From: CAIWHR01 sp963779805
GTDB taxonomy: Bacteria; Pseudomonadota; Gammaproteobacteria; Burkholderiales; Casimicrobiaceae
Assembly (NCBI GenBank): GCA_963779805.1
Contig: CAVZZN010000002.1
Span: 62,001-126,000, forward strand
Direction: 5' to 3'
Length of the DNA stretch: 64,000 nucleotides
In this document: positions 47,966 through 58,137 of the stretch, piece after piece
Layout: every line of letters begins with the position of its first letter
How positions within the stretch are numbered: position 1 is the first letter of the stretch
Program-made: the position numbers and the translations under genes
Notes under the pieces: generated by a model
Told to the model about the DNA's origin: nothing
The model's database searches: none
What the model saw: only the letters and a program-made list of their open reading frames with translations

Positions 47966-49597
47966 ATGACCTCTGACCTCCCGCGCAACCCGGCGAATCA
48001 CGTTCCGCTCACACCGCTCACATTCCTGGAGCGCAGCGCGCTCGTGTGGCCGGACAAGGTGGCCGTCAGGCATGGAGCGCTCGCGTACACGTATCGCGAG
48101 TTCGAGGCGCGGTGCCGGCGTCTCGCGTCGCGCGCTGGAGCGCCACGGCGTGCAACGCGGCGACACGGTGGCGGTGATGGCTGCGAACGTGCCCGCGCTG
48201 CTCGAGGCCCATTACGCCGTGCCTGCGCTCGGCGCGATCCTCAACGCGCTCAACGTTCGGCTCGACGCCCGCACGATTGCCTTCTGCCTGCAGCACGGCG
48301 GCGCCAAGGTGCTGCTCACCGACACCGAGTTCGCCCCGGTGATCCGGGCCGCGCTCGCGCAAGCGAAGCGCGATCTCATCGTCATCGACATCGAGGATGC
48401 GGCCGTGCCCGACGGCGAGCGCCTCGGCACCATGACGTACGAAGCGCTGCTCGCGCAAGGCGATCCGGCGTACGCGTGGGCGGGTCCGCACGACGAGTGG
48501 GATTCGCTGTCGCTCCTCTACACGTCGGGCACGACCGGCGACCCCAAGGGTGTGGTCTATCACCATCGCGGCGCGTATCTCAACGCGCTGGGCAACGCGC
48601 TCGCGTTCCGGCTCGCACCCGACAGCGTGTACCTGTGGACGCTGCCGATGTTCCACTGCAACGGCTGGACGTACACGTGGGCGGTGACCGCGGCCGGCGG
48701 GACGCACGTGTGCCTGCGCCGCGTCGAGCCGGCCGCGATCTTTCGTGCGATCCGCGATCATCGCGTGACGCACCTGTGCGGCGCGCCGATCGTGCTCAAC
48801 CTGCTGATCCACGCGCCGGCGGAGGCGAAGCTCGCGTTCGGGCACACGGTCGAGGTCGCGACCGGCGGCGCCGCGCCGCCGTCCGCGATCATCGAGGCGA
48901 TGGAGGCGATGGGCTTTCGCGTCACCCATCTCTACGGCCTCACCGAGTCGTATGGCCCGGCGAGCCTGTGCGCGTGGCAGGACGGAATGGTCCGCCCTGC
49001 CGCTCACGCAGCGCGCGCAGAAGATGGCGCGGCAGGGCGTTGCGATGCCCACGCTCGCGCAGCCTGCAGGTCGGCGATCCGCAGACGTGCGCACCGGTTG
49101 CGCGCGACGGCAGCACGCTGGGCGAGTTGATGCTGCGCGGCAACACGATCATGAAGGGCTATCTCGCCAATCCGGCGGCGACCGACAAGGCGTTCGCGGG
49201 CGGCTGGTTCCACACCGGCGACCTCGGCGTGTGGCACCCGGACAACTACGTCGAGATCAAGGATCGCGCCAAGGACATCATCATCTCGGGCGGCGAGAAC
49301 ATCAGCTCGCTCGAGGTGGAGGAGTGCCTGTACCGTCACCCGCAGGTCATGGAAGCCGCGGTGGTGGCGCGGCCCGACGAGCACTGGGGCGAGACGCCGT
49401 GCGCCTTCGTCACGCTCAAGCCCGATGCCTCCGAAGTCGCGGCGGCGGACATCATCGCGTGGTGTCGCGAGCATCTCGCGCATTTCAAGGTGCCGCGCAC
49501 GGTCGTGTTCGGGCCGTTGCCGAAGACGTCGACCGGCAAGATCCAGAAATTCATGCTGCGCGAGCGCGCCCGGCAATCCGATGTCGATCCCGCCTAG
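47966..49597 (+). CDS. AMP-forming acyl-CoA synthetase (about three frame breaks)
   Basis: About 543 residues. The P-loop-like motif YTSGTTGDPKGVVYHHRG, the A5 region YGLTESYGPAS, the A7/A8 hinge WFHTGDLGVWHPDNYVEIKDRAKDIIISGGENIS and the catalytic lysine in PKTSTGKIQKFML are all present. It activates a carboxylate to its CoA ester through an acyl-adenylate. Breaks fall near 48135, 48990 and 49060. It follows the quinone oxidoreductase by 52 bp. Similar enzymes use medium-chain or branched acids; substrate unknown. Confidence 0.91.
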   Translation: MTSDLPRNPANHVPLTPLTFLERSALVWPDKVAVRHGALAYTYREFEARCRRLASRAGAPRRATRRHGGGDGCERARAARGPLRRACARRDPQRAQRSARRPHDCLLPAARRRQGAAHRHRVRPGDPGRARASEARSHRHRHRGCGRARRRAPRHHDVRSAARARRSGVRVGGSARRVGFAVAPLHVGHDRRPQGCGLSPSRRVSQRAGQRARVPARTRQRVPVDAADVPLQRLDVHVGGDRGRRDARVPAPRRAGRDLSCDPRSSRDAPVRRADRAQPADPRAGGGEARVRAHGRGRDRRRRAAVRDHRGDGGDGLSRHPSLRPHRVVWPGEPVRVAGRNGPPCRSRSARRRWRGRALRCPRSRSLQVGDPQTCAPVARDGSTLGELMLRGNTIMKGYLANPAATDKAFAGGWFHTGDLGVWHPDNYVEIKDRAKDIIISGGENISSLEVEECLYRHPQVMEAAVVARPDEHWGETPCAFVTLKPDASEVAAADIIAWCREHLAHFKVPRTVVFGPLPKTSTGKIQKFMLRERARQSDVDPA

Positions 49598-49623
49598 CGC
49601 GCGCGACCCATTCCCACCTCGGT

Positions 49624-49645
49624 GTCCCGAACAAGTGTTCGGGAC
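49624..49645. promoter_or_regulatory. 22-bp near-perfect palindrome before the SDR gene
   Basis: The left arm GTCCCGAACA (49624-49633), a 2-base AG spacer and the right arm TGTTCGGGAC (49636-49645) are perfectly complementary. The element lies 27 bp after the synthetase stop and 15 bp before the SDR start. It could be an operator, or an RNA hairpin that alters expression of the SDR relative to upstream genes. No U-tract follows. Confidence 0.65.
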
Positions 49646-49660
49646 GAGCAAGGAGACGCC

Positions 49661-50455
49661 ATGACCGATGCTGTCCCCGTCGCCGACGGCTTCGTGCCCG
49701 ACCTCCTGCGCGACCGGGTTGCATTCGTGACCGGCGCATCCGGCGGGCTCGGGCGGCATTTCGCGGACGTGCTCGCCCGTCACGGGGCGCGCGTGGTGCT
49801 CGCCGCGCGGCGCATGGCCGAGCTCGACCGCGCGGTGGGTGAGATCGAAGCTGGCGGCGGGCGCGCCTACGCGGTGGCGCTCGACGTGCGCGATGCCGCG
49901 AGCGTGAGCCGGGCCGTGCAGTCCGCGCAGCAGAGCGCGGGGCCGATCGACATCCTGGTCAACAACTCGGGCGTCGTGATCTCCAAGCCGGCATTGCACA
50001 CGACCGACGAGGAGTGGCAGGGCGTGATCGACACCAATCTCTCGGGAGCGTTCCGCGTGGCGCGTGCCGTCGGGGCCGCCATGCGCGAGCGCAAGCGGGG
50101 CGGCTGCATCGTCAATATCGCGTCCGTGCTGAGCTTCCGCGTGGCGAAGCAGGTGTCGGCGTACATCGCGTCCAAGGCAGGATTGTTGCGCCTTTCCGAG
50201 GCGCTGGCGCTCGAGTTCGCGCCGTACGGCATCCGCGTCAATGCCATCGCGCCGGGCTACGTCGAGACCGATCTCAATCGCGATTTCCTGCGCTCGCCGG
50301 ATGGCCAGAAGATCGCGAAACGCGTGCCGATGCAGCGCTTCGTCCAGGCGTCGGAGCTCGACGGCGCGCTGTTGCTGCTCGTCTCCGACGCAGGCCGCTT
50401 CATGACGGGCAGCACCATCACCGTCGACGGCGGCCACAGCCTGACCTCCATCTGA
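49661..50455 (+). CDS. Short-chain dehydrogenase/reductase
   Basis: A 264-residue SDR. Cofactor motif TGASGGLG, structural NNSG, catalytic Ser in NIASVLSF and Y-X3-K in YIASK; the C-terminal MTGSTITVDGG is typical of classical SDRs. Likely NAD(P)-dependent oxidation of a 3-hydroxyacyl or related alcohol. The ATG at 49661 follows AAGGAG; upstream codons are in frame but lie inside the palindrome. It is intact and converges with a CoA-transferase gene. Confidence 0.94.
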   Translation: MTDAVPVADGFVPDLLRDRVAFVTGASGGLGRHFADVLARHGARVVLAARRMAELDRAVGEIEAGGGRAYAVALDVRDAASVSRAVQSAQQSAGPIDILVNNSGVVISKPALHTTDEEWQGVIDTNLSGAFRVARAVGAAMRERKRGGCIVNIASVLSFRVAKQVSAYIASKAGLLRLSEALALEFAPYGIRVNAIAPGYVETDLNRDFLRSPDGQKIAKRVPMQRFVQASELDGALLLLVSDAGRFMTGSTITVDGGHSLTSI

Positions 50456-50473
50456 CCCAGGGTCGACCCAGGG

Positions 50474-51581
50474 TCAACGCAGGGTGAGCTTCGTGTGCTC
50501 GCCCAGGTCAGGCTCGTGCAGCGATGGCTGTGCAGGTTCATTTCTGAAACGGATCGGGCTCCCGATGTGCCGCCGGCCGTCGCCGCCCGTGAACACCATC
50601 CCGCGCTCTATTGCGTTCGCATCCTCGAGCGCTTCGGGCAGCGTCTTGACCGCGCCGTAGCACACGTCGATGGTCCCGAGCCACGCGTCCCATTCGTCGC
50701 GGGTCTTCTGCAGGAACGCGGCTGCAAGGAAATCCATCACCGGCTGCTGATGCGAGCCCGGGCCCCCGCTGCACAGCGCAACGAGGTCGGGGCGGCCGAG
50801 CGCCGTCAGCAGGTTCACCACGAACTTCTCCTCCTGCCCGGCAAGCGCGATGTGCTTGCCGTCGCTCGTCTCGTACACCCGGTACAGCGCGGCACCGCCG
50901 TTGGTGCGCTCGCCCTTCGGCGTGGGCTGGCGCGATTGCGCGAACGCGGGGCCAAGCACGTTGTGCAGCGCGCCGAGCGTGGCATCGTGCAGGCAGATGT
51001 CGAGATAGTCGCCTTCGCCCGTCTGCTCGCGTCGCAACAGCGCCATCAGCACGCCCGAGAGGCCCTGCAATCCCGCGAGGATGTCGCCGAGCGGAATGCC
51101 GGGCATGGCGGGCTGGCCGTCGTTGCCGAGCGCTGATGCCGAGCAAGCCGGCCACGGCCTCCACGCCGATCTCGTGCGCCGGACGATTGCGGTACGCTCC
51201 CTGCTGGCCGAACGCGCTCAGCGAGCAGTACACGATGCGGGGATTGCGCGCGCGCACCGCATCGTAGCCGACACCCAGGCGATCCACGATACCCGGCCGG
51301 AACGACTCCACGAACACGTCGGCGGTCTCGCACAGCGCGAGCAGCGCTTCGCGACCGTGGTCGGTCTTCAGGTCGAGGACGACGCTCTTCTTGCCGCGAT
51401 TCAGGGTGCGAAAGTACACGGTGCTCGGGCCGTCGCGCAGGCCGATGTGACGCGTGGGATCGCCGCCGTTCGGCGCCTCGATCTTGATCACCTCCGCACC
51501 GTGATCCGCAAGCGCCAGCGTGAGATACGGCCCCGGCAGGAACACCGAGAGGTCGACGACCCGAACGCCGGCGAGCTTCAT
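50474..51581 (-). CDS. Class III (CaiB/BaiF) CoA-transferase A, one frame break
   Basis: About 368 residues. MKLAGVRVVDLSVFLPGPYLTLALADHGAEVIKIE is the family start, with the catalytic Asp in GEGDYLDICLHDA. The break near 51135 (before PAMPGIPLGDIL) is repaired by one base. It moves CoA between carboxylic acids without ATP. It is the last gene of the minus-strand operon with a TRAP substrate-binding protein, MmgE/PrpD and DctQM; the 34-bp gap to the next gene upstream supports co-transcription. Confidence 0.92.
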
Positions 51582-51615
51582 CGCCGGACCCTTTCCTCGA
51601 CGCTCCGCGCCGCGC

Positions 51616-52623
51616 TCACTTCAGCGTGCCGACGTACTTCACCGCATCGCGCCCCGCATTGCCCGTTCCCTTGTAGAACTCGTCGTACATCGGCTCGGTC
51701 TTCGCCTGGAAGTCGGCGCGCGCCGCGCGATCGAATTGCGTGACCTTGACACCGGCCTTGGCGAGGCGCTCGTAGATCTGCCCCTCCTCGCTGACGATAG
51801 CCTGATTGGACGAGCTCGCCGCGGCCTTCGACGCCTCGTTCATCGCCGCCTTCACGTCGGCGGGCAGGCTCCCCCACAGGTCGTCGTTGATGATGATGGC
51901 CATCTCGACCAGGCCGAATTGCGACTTCGTGATGTTCGGCGCCGCCTCGAACCACTTGCGCGCTTCGTAGGACGACATGCTGGTGGTGATGCCGTCCACG
52001 GTCCCCTGCGACAGGGCCGTCGAGACCTCCGAGGGTGCGATCGTCGTCGGCGCTGCGCCGAGGAGCTGCGCCATGCGCGCCAGCTCCTTGCTGTGCACCC
52101 GCAGCTTGAGGCCCTTGAAGTCGGCGGGCGTGTTGATCGGTCGCTTGGTCGTCGCGATCTCCACGAAGCCCTGCTGCGCCCAGTACAACGGATGCACGCC
52201 GAGCTTGGCGAGGCGCTCGGAGAGATTGCGTCCGAGCTCGCCGTCGAGCGCCCGGGTCGCCTGGTCGTACGACTGGAACAGGCCCGGCAGGTCGAAGATC
52301 GAGAAGATCGGATCGTACGACGAGAACTGGCCCACCACGACGAGGCCCGCCTCGACCGACTTCTTCTGCACCGCCGGGATGACCTCGTTGTCCTTGTACA
52401 GCTGGCTGTTGGGATAGAGCTCGACCTTCACGCGACCCGCGGTCGCCTTCTCCACGCGGTCCTTCCACAGCTCGAGCCCGCGCGACACCGCGGAGCTCGG
52501 CGGCAGCTGGTTGGTGATGCGCAGGCGAATGGGCTGCTGCGCATCGGCTACGGACGCGATTGCGAGCAGCGACGTCGCCGCCACGGACAGCACGAATGCA
52601 CGAGCGCTTCGAGTGAACAGCAT
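51616..52623 (-). CDS. dctP: TRAP transporter solute-binding protein (DctP family) A
   Basis: A 335-residue periplasmic protein with signal peptide ending ASVADA. It has the DctP pattern VELYPNSQLYKDNEVIPAVQKKSVEAGLVVVGQFSSYDPIFSIFDLPGLF and the arginine-containing KLRVHSKELARMAQLLGAAP region, where Arg binds the substrate carboxylate. It is intact. It delivers a carboxylate to the fused DctQM of the same operon. Confidence 0.95.
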   Translation of the reverse strand: MLFTRSARAFVLSVAATSLLAIASVADAQQPIRLRITNQLPPSSAVSRGLELWKDRVEKATAGRVKVELYPNSQLYKDNEVIPAVQKKSVEAGLVVVGQFSSYDPIFSIFDLPGLFQSYDQATRALDGELGRNLSERLAKLGVHPLYWAQQGFVEIATTKRPINTPADFKGLKLRVHSKELARMAQLLGAAPTTIAPSEVSTALSQGTVDGITTSMSSYEARKWFEAAPNITKSQFGLVEMAIIINDDLWGSLPADVKAAMNEASKAAASSSNQAIVSEEGQIYERLAKAGVKVTQFDRAARADFQAKTEPMYDEFYKGTGNAGRDAVKYVGTLK

Positions 52624-52631
52624 GAGTCCTC

Positions 52632-54018
52632 CTAGTGAGCTGATGCCAGCAATGCTGCGAACGATCCGATATCCGCGGCCTCGTCGAGCCGCATGCCCGC
52701 CGACCACAGCGCGTCGGCCTGAACTGCCGGCAGGGCGCGGCGCGCGTTGGCCTCGAACTTGGCGCGCACGTCGTCGGTCGACATCGGATTCTCGCGCGAT
52801 CCGCGCGACGCCTCCATGCGCGCTTCGATGCGCGAGCCGTCCTTGCGGTGCACGATCACCCAGCCGGGGAACGAGCGCGGGAACGGCAGCGTGTCGTCGA
52901 TGACGTAGCGTGTGCGCGCGCAAAGGTCCAGCACGACCGGATCGTCGAGCCGCGCATCCTCGAACTCGTCGATGCCCGCCTTCCCATTGACGAGCACGAC
53001 GGCCACCGCGTACGGCATGCTGAAGCGCGCCGCGTACGAATTGCGCGGCCGGCGCTTCTCGGCCTGCGGCTCGAACAGGATCGGCACTGCCGCAGCGGGT
53101 ACGCGCAGCTCGATCGATTCCACGTCGGCGGGCCGAAGATCGTGCTCGCGCTTCAACTGCAGCGCGCAGTCCATGTACGGGTGGCTGATGTGGCCGCAGG
53201 GGTACGGCTTGTAGTCCGTTTCGAGGATCTCCCACTCCGAGCCCAGGTCCGCGGTCGCGAGCGCGAGATCGGGCTGCACCGTCGGGGCATAGACGTTGTA
53301 GAGCCCGTAGCGGCCTTCGAAAATGCGTTGCGGTCCGACGAAGCCGCGCGCCGCGAGGCCCGAAGCGACGATGCCCGCGTGCGCGGCCCATCCCGGATGC
53401 ATGCGCTTGGTCCATGCGCCTTCCTCCAGGAACTCCATGCGAGCCCGCGGCCTGGCTGCCCGCGATGCCGAACGCATGCGCGATCGCGGCGGCATCGAGG
53501 CCGGCGATCCTGCTCGCGGTGGCTGCCGAGGAGAACGCACCGACCACACCCGTGGGATGGAAGCCCTGGGCATGAAACCCCTTCGCGGCGGCCATGCCGA
53601 TCCGCGCCGCGACTTCGTAGCCGGCCACCACCGCCGCGATGACTTCCTTGCCGGAACGACCATGCGCTTCGGCCATCGCGATCGCCGTCGGCACGACCGC
53701 GCCGCCGATGTGCACGATCGACTTGCTGTGCGTATCGTCGTAGTCGTTGCCGTGCGCGAGCGCGCCGTTGTAGAGCGCGGACCAGCTCGCCGGCAGGCGC
53801 TGCGCCTTGCCGTAGGTGGTCGCGAGCGCGGGGCCGCCCTGCTCGCGGCAGAAGTCGTGCACGGCGTCGGCGTAGCGCATGCCCACGCTCGCGAGGCACA
53901 CGCCGACGGTGTCCAGGATGCGCAGCTTGGCGCTGACGCGCACCTCGGCCGGCAGGTCGGAATACCGAAGGCCGGCCGTGAAGCCGGCGAGGGTCTGGGA
54001 GATCGTCGGGTCGGGCAT
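52632..54018 (-). CDS. MmgE/PrpD family protein A, one frame break
   Basis: About 461 residues. MmgE/PrpD fold with the sequences HGNDYDDTHSKSIVHIGGAVVPTA and EFLEEGAWTKRMHPGWAAH. The break near 53440 (TCGCATGG, one extra C) restores GSMEFLEEG. The superfamily includes 2-methylcitrate dehydratase, cis-aconitate decarboxylase and iminodisuccinate epimerase. Position in a TRAP/CoA-transferase operon suggests lyase or isomerase chemistry on an imported di- or tricarboxylate. It resembles the second copy at 59.4 kb. Confidence 0.91.
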
Positions 54019-54050
54019 GCGTGCCAGTCCTCCTGTCGAAGCGGCGCCGG

Positions 54051-55822
54051 TCAGCGGGCCTGTGCCGGAAGCCACGTGGAAAGCTGCGGCTGCCACCACA
54101 TGAGCAGCAGCGCCGCAACGATGACGACCATGAACGGGGCGGTGCCGCGCAGCACCTGCTGGTAGCTCAGGTCGCGCTGGATGCCCTGGATCACGAACAG
54201 GTTGAGCCCCACGGGCGGCGTGATGTTGGCGAGCTCCATGTTGATCACCAGCAGCACGCCGAACCAGATCGGATCGATGTGCAACGCGGCCATCGCAGGC
54301 AGCAGCACCGGCACGACGATGAGGATGATCGAGATCGGATCCAGGAAATCCCCGAGCAGGATCAGCACCAGCATGGTGACGGCAATGAACGTCGACCGGG
54401 CCGATGCCCGCCGCGGTCAGCCATTGCGCGAAGTCCTGCGGAATCTGCATCGTGGTGCTGACGTGCCCGAAGAGCTTCGCGCCGGCCACGATCAGGATGA
54501 TCATCGCGCTCACGTGCACGGTCTCGCGCGCGGCGGCCCAGACCGCGGCGAGCGTCAGGCGGCGATAGACGCCGGCCGCGAGCACGATCGTGAGCGCCAC
54601 GGCCGCAGCGGCCGCCTCGGTCGGCGTGAACACCCCGGTGTAGATCCCGCCCAGGATGAGCACCGGCAGGACGAGCAGCGGCGCCCCGCGGCCCAGTGCG
54701 CGCATGCGGGCGCTCCAGGGCAGCGGCGGCTCGGGCGTGCCGTAGCCGCGCATGCGCGAGATCACGACTGCATAGACGAGGATCAGGACGGTCACGATGA
54801 GCGCCCGGCACGACCCCGGCGAGGAACAGCTTGCTCACCGACTGATCGGCGATCGCGCCGTAGACGATGAACGGAATCGACGGCGGGATGAGGATGCCCA
54901 GCGTGCCGCCGGCCGCGATCAGCCCCGCGGCGAAGGGCTTCGGATAGCCGTGGCGCACGAGCGACGGAATGGCGACGAGCCCGACGGCGGCGGCATTGGT
55001 GACGCTCGATCCCGAGATGGCGGCGAAGAATGCGCAGCACAGCACCGCCCCGGCCGCGAGGCCGCCGGGGAGATGGCGCAGGAAGGCGTTGATCAGCTCG
55101 AAGATCTCGTCGCCGAGGCCGGTCTTCATCAGCAGCCGGCTCATCAGCACGAACAGCGGGATCGACAGCAGCACGAAGTTGTCGACGGCGGAGTAGAGCA
55201 CCTCGCCCACGATGTCGAGCGACTGCCCGGTCGCCACGAGCCCGATCGCGCCCGCGATGCACAGCGCGATGCCCACCGGAAACGCGAGCGCGAGCAGCAC
55301 GCAGAGCACGACCACGACGAGCGCGAAGCTAAGCACGCGTCGCTGCCGCTGCTGCGCAGGAGCTTCCATGCGCGCGACGAGCGCGCCGAGGGCGAGCAGC
55401 GCCATCCCGAAGGGCAGCAGGAGCTGGGGAATCCAGACCGGGACCGCGAGCAGCGTGGGCGAGCGTCGCCCGAAGCGCAACGACTGCTCGACCATCTGCC
55501 AGCCGCCCCACGCGGCAACCGCGGCGAGCGCGGCGATCGAGAGCAGCGTGACGATCTCGAGCCTGCGCCGGGCCGCAGCGGAAAATCGCTTCGAGACGAC
55601 GTCGATGCGGATGTGCTCGCCCGCATGCTGCGTGGGCGCGAGCCCGAGGAACGTGACCGCGATGAGCAGGTACACCGCGATCTCCTGCACCCAGATCGTC
55701 GGCGCGTCGAAGACGTAGCGCGACACGACCTCGTACATGACGATCGCGCCGAGCACGAGAATGCACAGCGCGCACAGCGCCTCCGCGACCTGCACGATCG
55801 CGCTCCACAGTCCGGGCTTCAT
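54051..55822 (-). CDS. Fused TRAP transporter permease DctQM (two frame breaks)
   Basis: About 590 residues in one gene: an N-terminal DctQ domain with four helices (IVMYEVVSRYVFDAPTIWVQEIAVYLLIAVTFLGLAP), then the large DctM domain (NFVLLSIPLFVLMSRLLMKTG, FFAAISGSSVTNAAAVG, GGTLGILIPPSIPFI and NITPPVGLNLFVIQGI). Breaks fall near 54805 and 54400. Separate DctQ and DctM genes occur in the other TRAP locus of this window, so two different layouts coexist. It lies at the head of the minus-strand operon and is divergent from the MaoC gene. Confidence 0.9.
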
Positions 55823-55904
55823 GCCGGCACGTTAGGTACGCGTGCAGCACGTTGTCAAGCGCGCTGCCGCGTGCGTTTGGCCGCGTTCGCGAGTGTGAAC
55901 CGGC

Positions 55905-55942
55905 TTGACACGCCGGCCGCGGCAGGCGTAATGTCCGGACAT
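55905..55942 (+). promoter_or_regulatory. Sigma-70 promoter with overlapping 12-bp palindromic operator
   Basis: TTGACA (55905-55910), an 18-base spacer and TAATGT (55929-55934) form a strong promoter for the plus-strand operon. ATGTCCGGACAT (55931-55942) is a perfect palindrome over the -10 element, of the GT-N4-AC form used by HutC-subfamily GntR repressors. ATTCGAAT follows immediately. The GntR gene at the end of the operon is the obvious candidate ligand. Confidence 0.65.
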
Positions 55943-55972
55943 TCGAATTTGAACAGCCAGGAGGAGGCCGGC

Positions 55973-56477
55973 ATGGACACCGCCAAGAACCCAGCGCGCC
56001 ATCGGGGCAGCATCGGGCGTTACCTCGAGGATTTCGCCGTCGGCGACATCTACGAGCACTGGCCCGGCCGGACCATCACCGAGTCGGACAACATCCAGTT
56101 CTCGCTGCTCACGATGAACTTCCACCCGATGCACTGCGACTCCGCGTTCGCCGCCAAGAGCGAATTCGGCAAGCCGCTGGTGAACAGCGGGTTGACGCTC
56201 GCCATCGTGCTCGGCATGACCGTCGGCGACGTGAGCGGCAAGGCGATCGCCAATCTCGGCTGGACCGACATCAAGCTCACCGCGCCGGTGTTTCCCGGCG
56301 ACACGATCTACGCGGAGTCCGAGGTGCTCGAGAAGCGCGAGTCCAAGTCGCGCCCGACCCAGGGCATCGTCACCGTGCGCACGACGGGCAAGAAGGCGGA
56401 CGGCACGGTGTTCATGACGTTCGTGCGCTCGGTGCTCATTCCCAAGCGCGGCCACGCGGTCGCAGGACGTCGCCTAG
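55973..56477 (+). CDS. MaoC-like hot-dog dehydratase (one probable frame break near the end)
   Basis: About 168 residues. GGAGGAGG precedes the ATG by 6 bases. The fold carries NFHPMHCDSAFAAKSEFGKPLVNSG, the catalytic Asp/His hydratase motif of the MaoC family, and LGWTDIKLTAPVFPGDTIYAESEV. As printed the frame runs on to 56683; removing one G near 56464 gives the natural stop TAG at 56475-56477, which leaves the expected gap before the next gene. Relatives hydrate itaconyl-CoA or mesaconyl-CoA; others act in fatty-acid oxidation. First gene of the plus-strand operon. Confidence 0.88.
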
Positions 56478-56540
56478 CCCGCGCCGGTCCGCGGCCGGCG
56501 CTCGCCATCGCTACTGCTTGCTTCATCCAGGAGGAGATTC

Positions 56541-57556
56541 ATGAACAGGCTCATCCGTCGTCTCACGCTCGGCAGCGCGCTGCTCGGGCTCGCGTTCGAT
56601 GCTCGCCATTCCGGCCGCCCGCGCCGCCGAGATGGTGCTGCCGAGCGAGGTTGCGGCATCGCACTGGAAGACGAGGTACATGAACGACTTCGCCGACGAC
56701 GTGAAGAAGCGCACGAACGGCGCGCTCGTGGTGAAGGTGTTCCCGGCAAGCCAGCTCTACAACGACCAGGACGCGCTGGCCGCGCTGGGCACCGGCGCGG
56801 TGCACATGGTGTGGCCCGTGGCGGTCCGGCTGGAGACGATCGATCCGCGCACCGGCATCATCAACCTGCCGTTCGTGCTCTCCGACGACCTGATGGAGAA
56901 CAAGTGCTTCAACGACGGCATCACCAAGCTGATGTCCTCCTACGTCGAGCCGCGCAAGCTCGCGGTGCTCGGCTTCCTGCGCACCTCGGACCTCATGTTC
57001 ACGTTCAAGGACCGCGACGTGCAGAAGCTCGAGGACCTGAAGGGCGCCAAGATCCGCGTCACCGGCGGCAAGGTGTTCCTCGACATGATGCAGGAACATC
57101 AACGCGAGCCCCGTCTCGATGGCCGCCTCCGAGATGAGCACGGCGCTGTCGCAGGGCGCGATCGACGGCGTGTTCACCTCGCCCGCGGGCTGGGCGGAGA
57201 TGATCGGCATCACGGCGAAGCACGCGTGGTACGTGCCCGGGCATGTCGGTCGCCACCTATGCGGTCGTCGTCGACAAGTCGTGGCTCGACGGGCTGCCGC
57301 CCGAGCAGCGCAAGGCGGTGACGGACTCGATCGGCGACATCGCCAAGCGCCAGTGGAACGAGGCGATCCAGGAGGACAAGAAGCTCATCCAGAAGATGGT
57401 CGGCGCAGGGCGCCGTGTTCCGCACGGCGTCGGGCCGCGGAGCTCCAGCGCTGGAAGGACCGCGCGGTGCCGGGCAACAAGACGTTCACCGACAAGCATC
57501 CCGACGTTGCGGCCAAGGTGAGCGCGCTCGAGAAGAGCTGTGGCGTTGCCAAGTGA
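56541..57556 (+). CDS. dctP: TRAP transporter solute-binding protein (DctP family) B (about four frame breaks)
   Basis: About 338 residues with signal peptide (LAIPAARA), then EMVLPSEVAASHWKTRYMNDFADDVKKRTNGALVV in the family pattern, KVFPASQLYNDQDALAALGTGAVHM, KLEDLKGAKIRVTGGKVFLDMMQ and SALSQGAIDGVFTSPAGWAEM. Breaks fall near 56600, 57095, 57240 and 57410. AGGAGGAG lies before the ATG. It partners the DctQ and DctM genes that follow. It differs clearly from the DctP at 51.6 kb, so the substrates may differ. Confidence 0.91.
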
Positions 57557-58137
57557 CGCTGCCGCGCCGGCGGCTCCGCGCGCCTCGCGCGCGGAGGGCT
57601 GGTGGGACCGGATCGAGTCCGGGTCCGGTCCTGAGCTTCTCGTCGATGCTGTTCGTCGCCTCGACGCTGGTGATGCTCTCTCGAGGGATTCACCCGCTCG
57701 TTCTTCGACGTGAGCTACTTCTGGGCCGAGGAATCGGTGCGCTACCTGATGATCTGGGCGTTCTTCCTGACGCTCGGCATCGCCGGGCGGCGCGGCCATC
57801 ACATCCGCACCGAGCTGCTGGTCGACGCGGTGCCGCCGCGCGTGCGCTACTGGATGCACGTCGTGTCCGTCGGCGCCGGCGTGCTGTTCTGCGTCGTCCT
57901 CTTCGCTCGCCTCGCTGCCGCAGGTCCATGCGCTACTACACGATGGGCATGGTGTCGGAATCGAACCTCGACATCCCGCAGTGGATCATCTTCCTCGCGA
58001 TGCCGATCGGCGCGGCGCTGCTGTTCCGGCTACTACCTCGGCAGCCTGGTGCGTGCTCCTCCGCGGCGCGAATCCGTTCGTACTCGGACGAGCCCGACGG
58101 GCTCGGAACTCTAGGGCCGGGCGCGAAGCCATGCTGA
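57553..58137 (+). CDS. dctQ: TRAP transporter small permease DctQ (several frame breaks)
   Basis: About 190 residues; a GTG start overlaps the DctP stop (GTGA) but the first codons are uncertain. DctQ segments appear in pieces: GWWDRIES, VLSFSSMLFVASTLVMLS, SYFWAEESVRYLMIWAFFLTLGIAGRRGHHIRTELLVDAV, MRYYTMGMVSESNLDIPQWIIFLAMPIGAALLF. Breaks lie near 57610, 57680, 57910 and 58030. Its stop overlaps the DctM start (ATGCTGA). Confidence 0.82.
   Translation: MTLPRRRLRAPRARRAGGTGSSPGPVLSFSSMLFVASTLVMLSRGIHPLVLRRELLLGRGIGALPDDLGVLPDARHRRAARPSHPHRAAGRRGAAARALLDARRVRRRRRAVLRRPLRSPRCRRSMRYYTMGMVSESNLDIPQWIIFLAMPIGAALLFRLLPRQPGACSSAARIRSYSDEPDGLGTLGPGAKPC

Noticed and set aside
56478..56683. C-terminal extension of the MaoC protein
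   Set aside because: The extra residues are Arg/Pro/Ala-rich and overlap the start of the next gene. One extra base near 56464 explains the missed stop.
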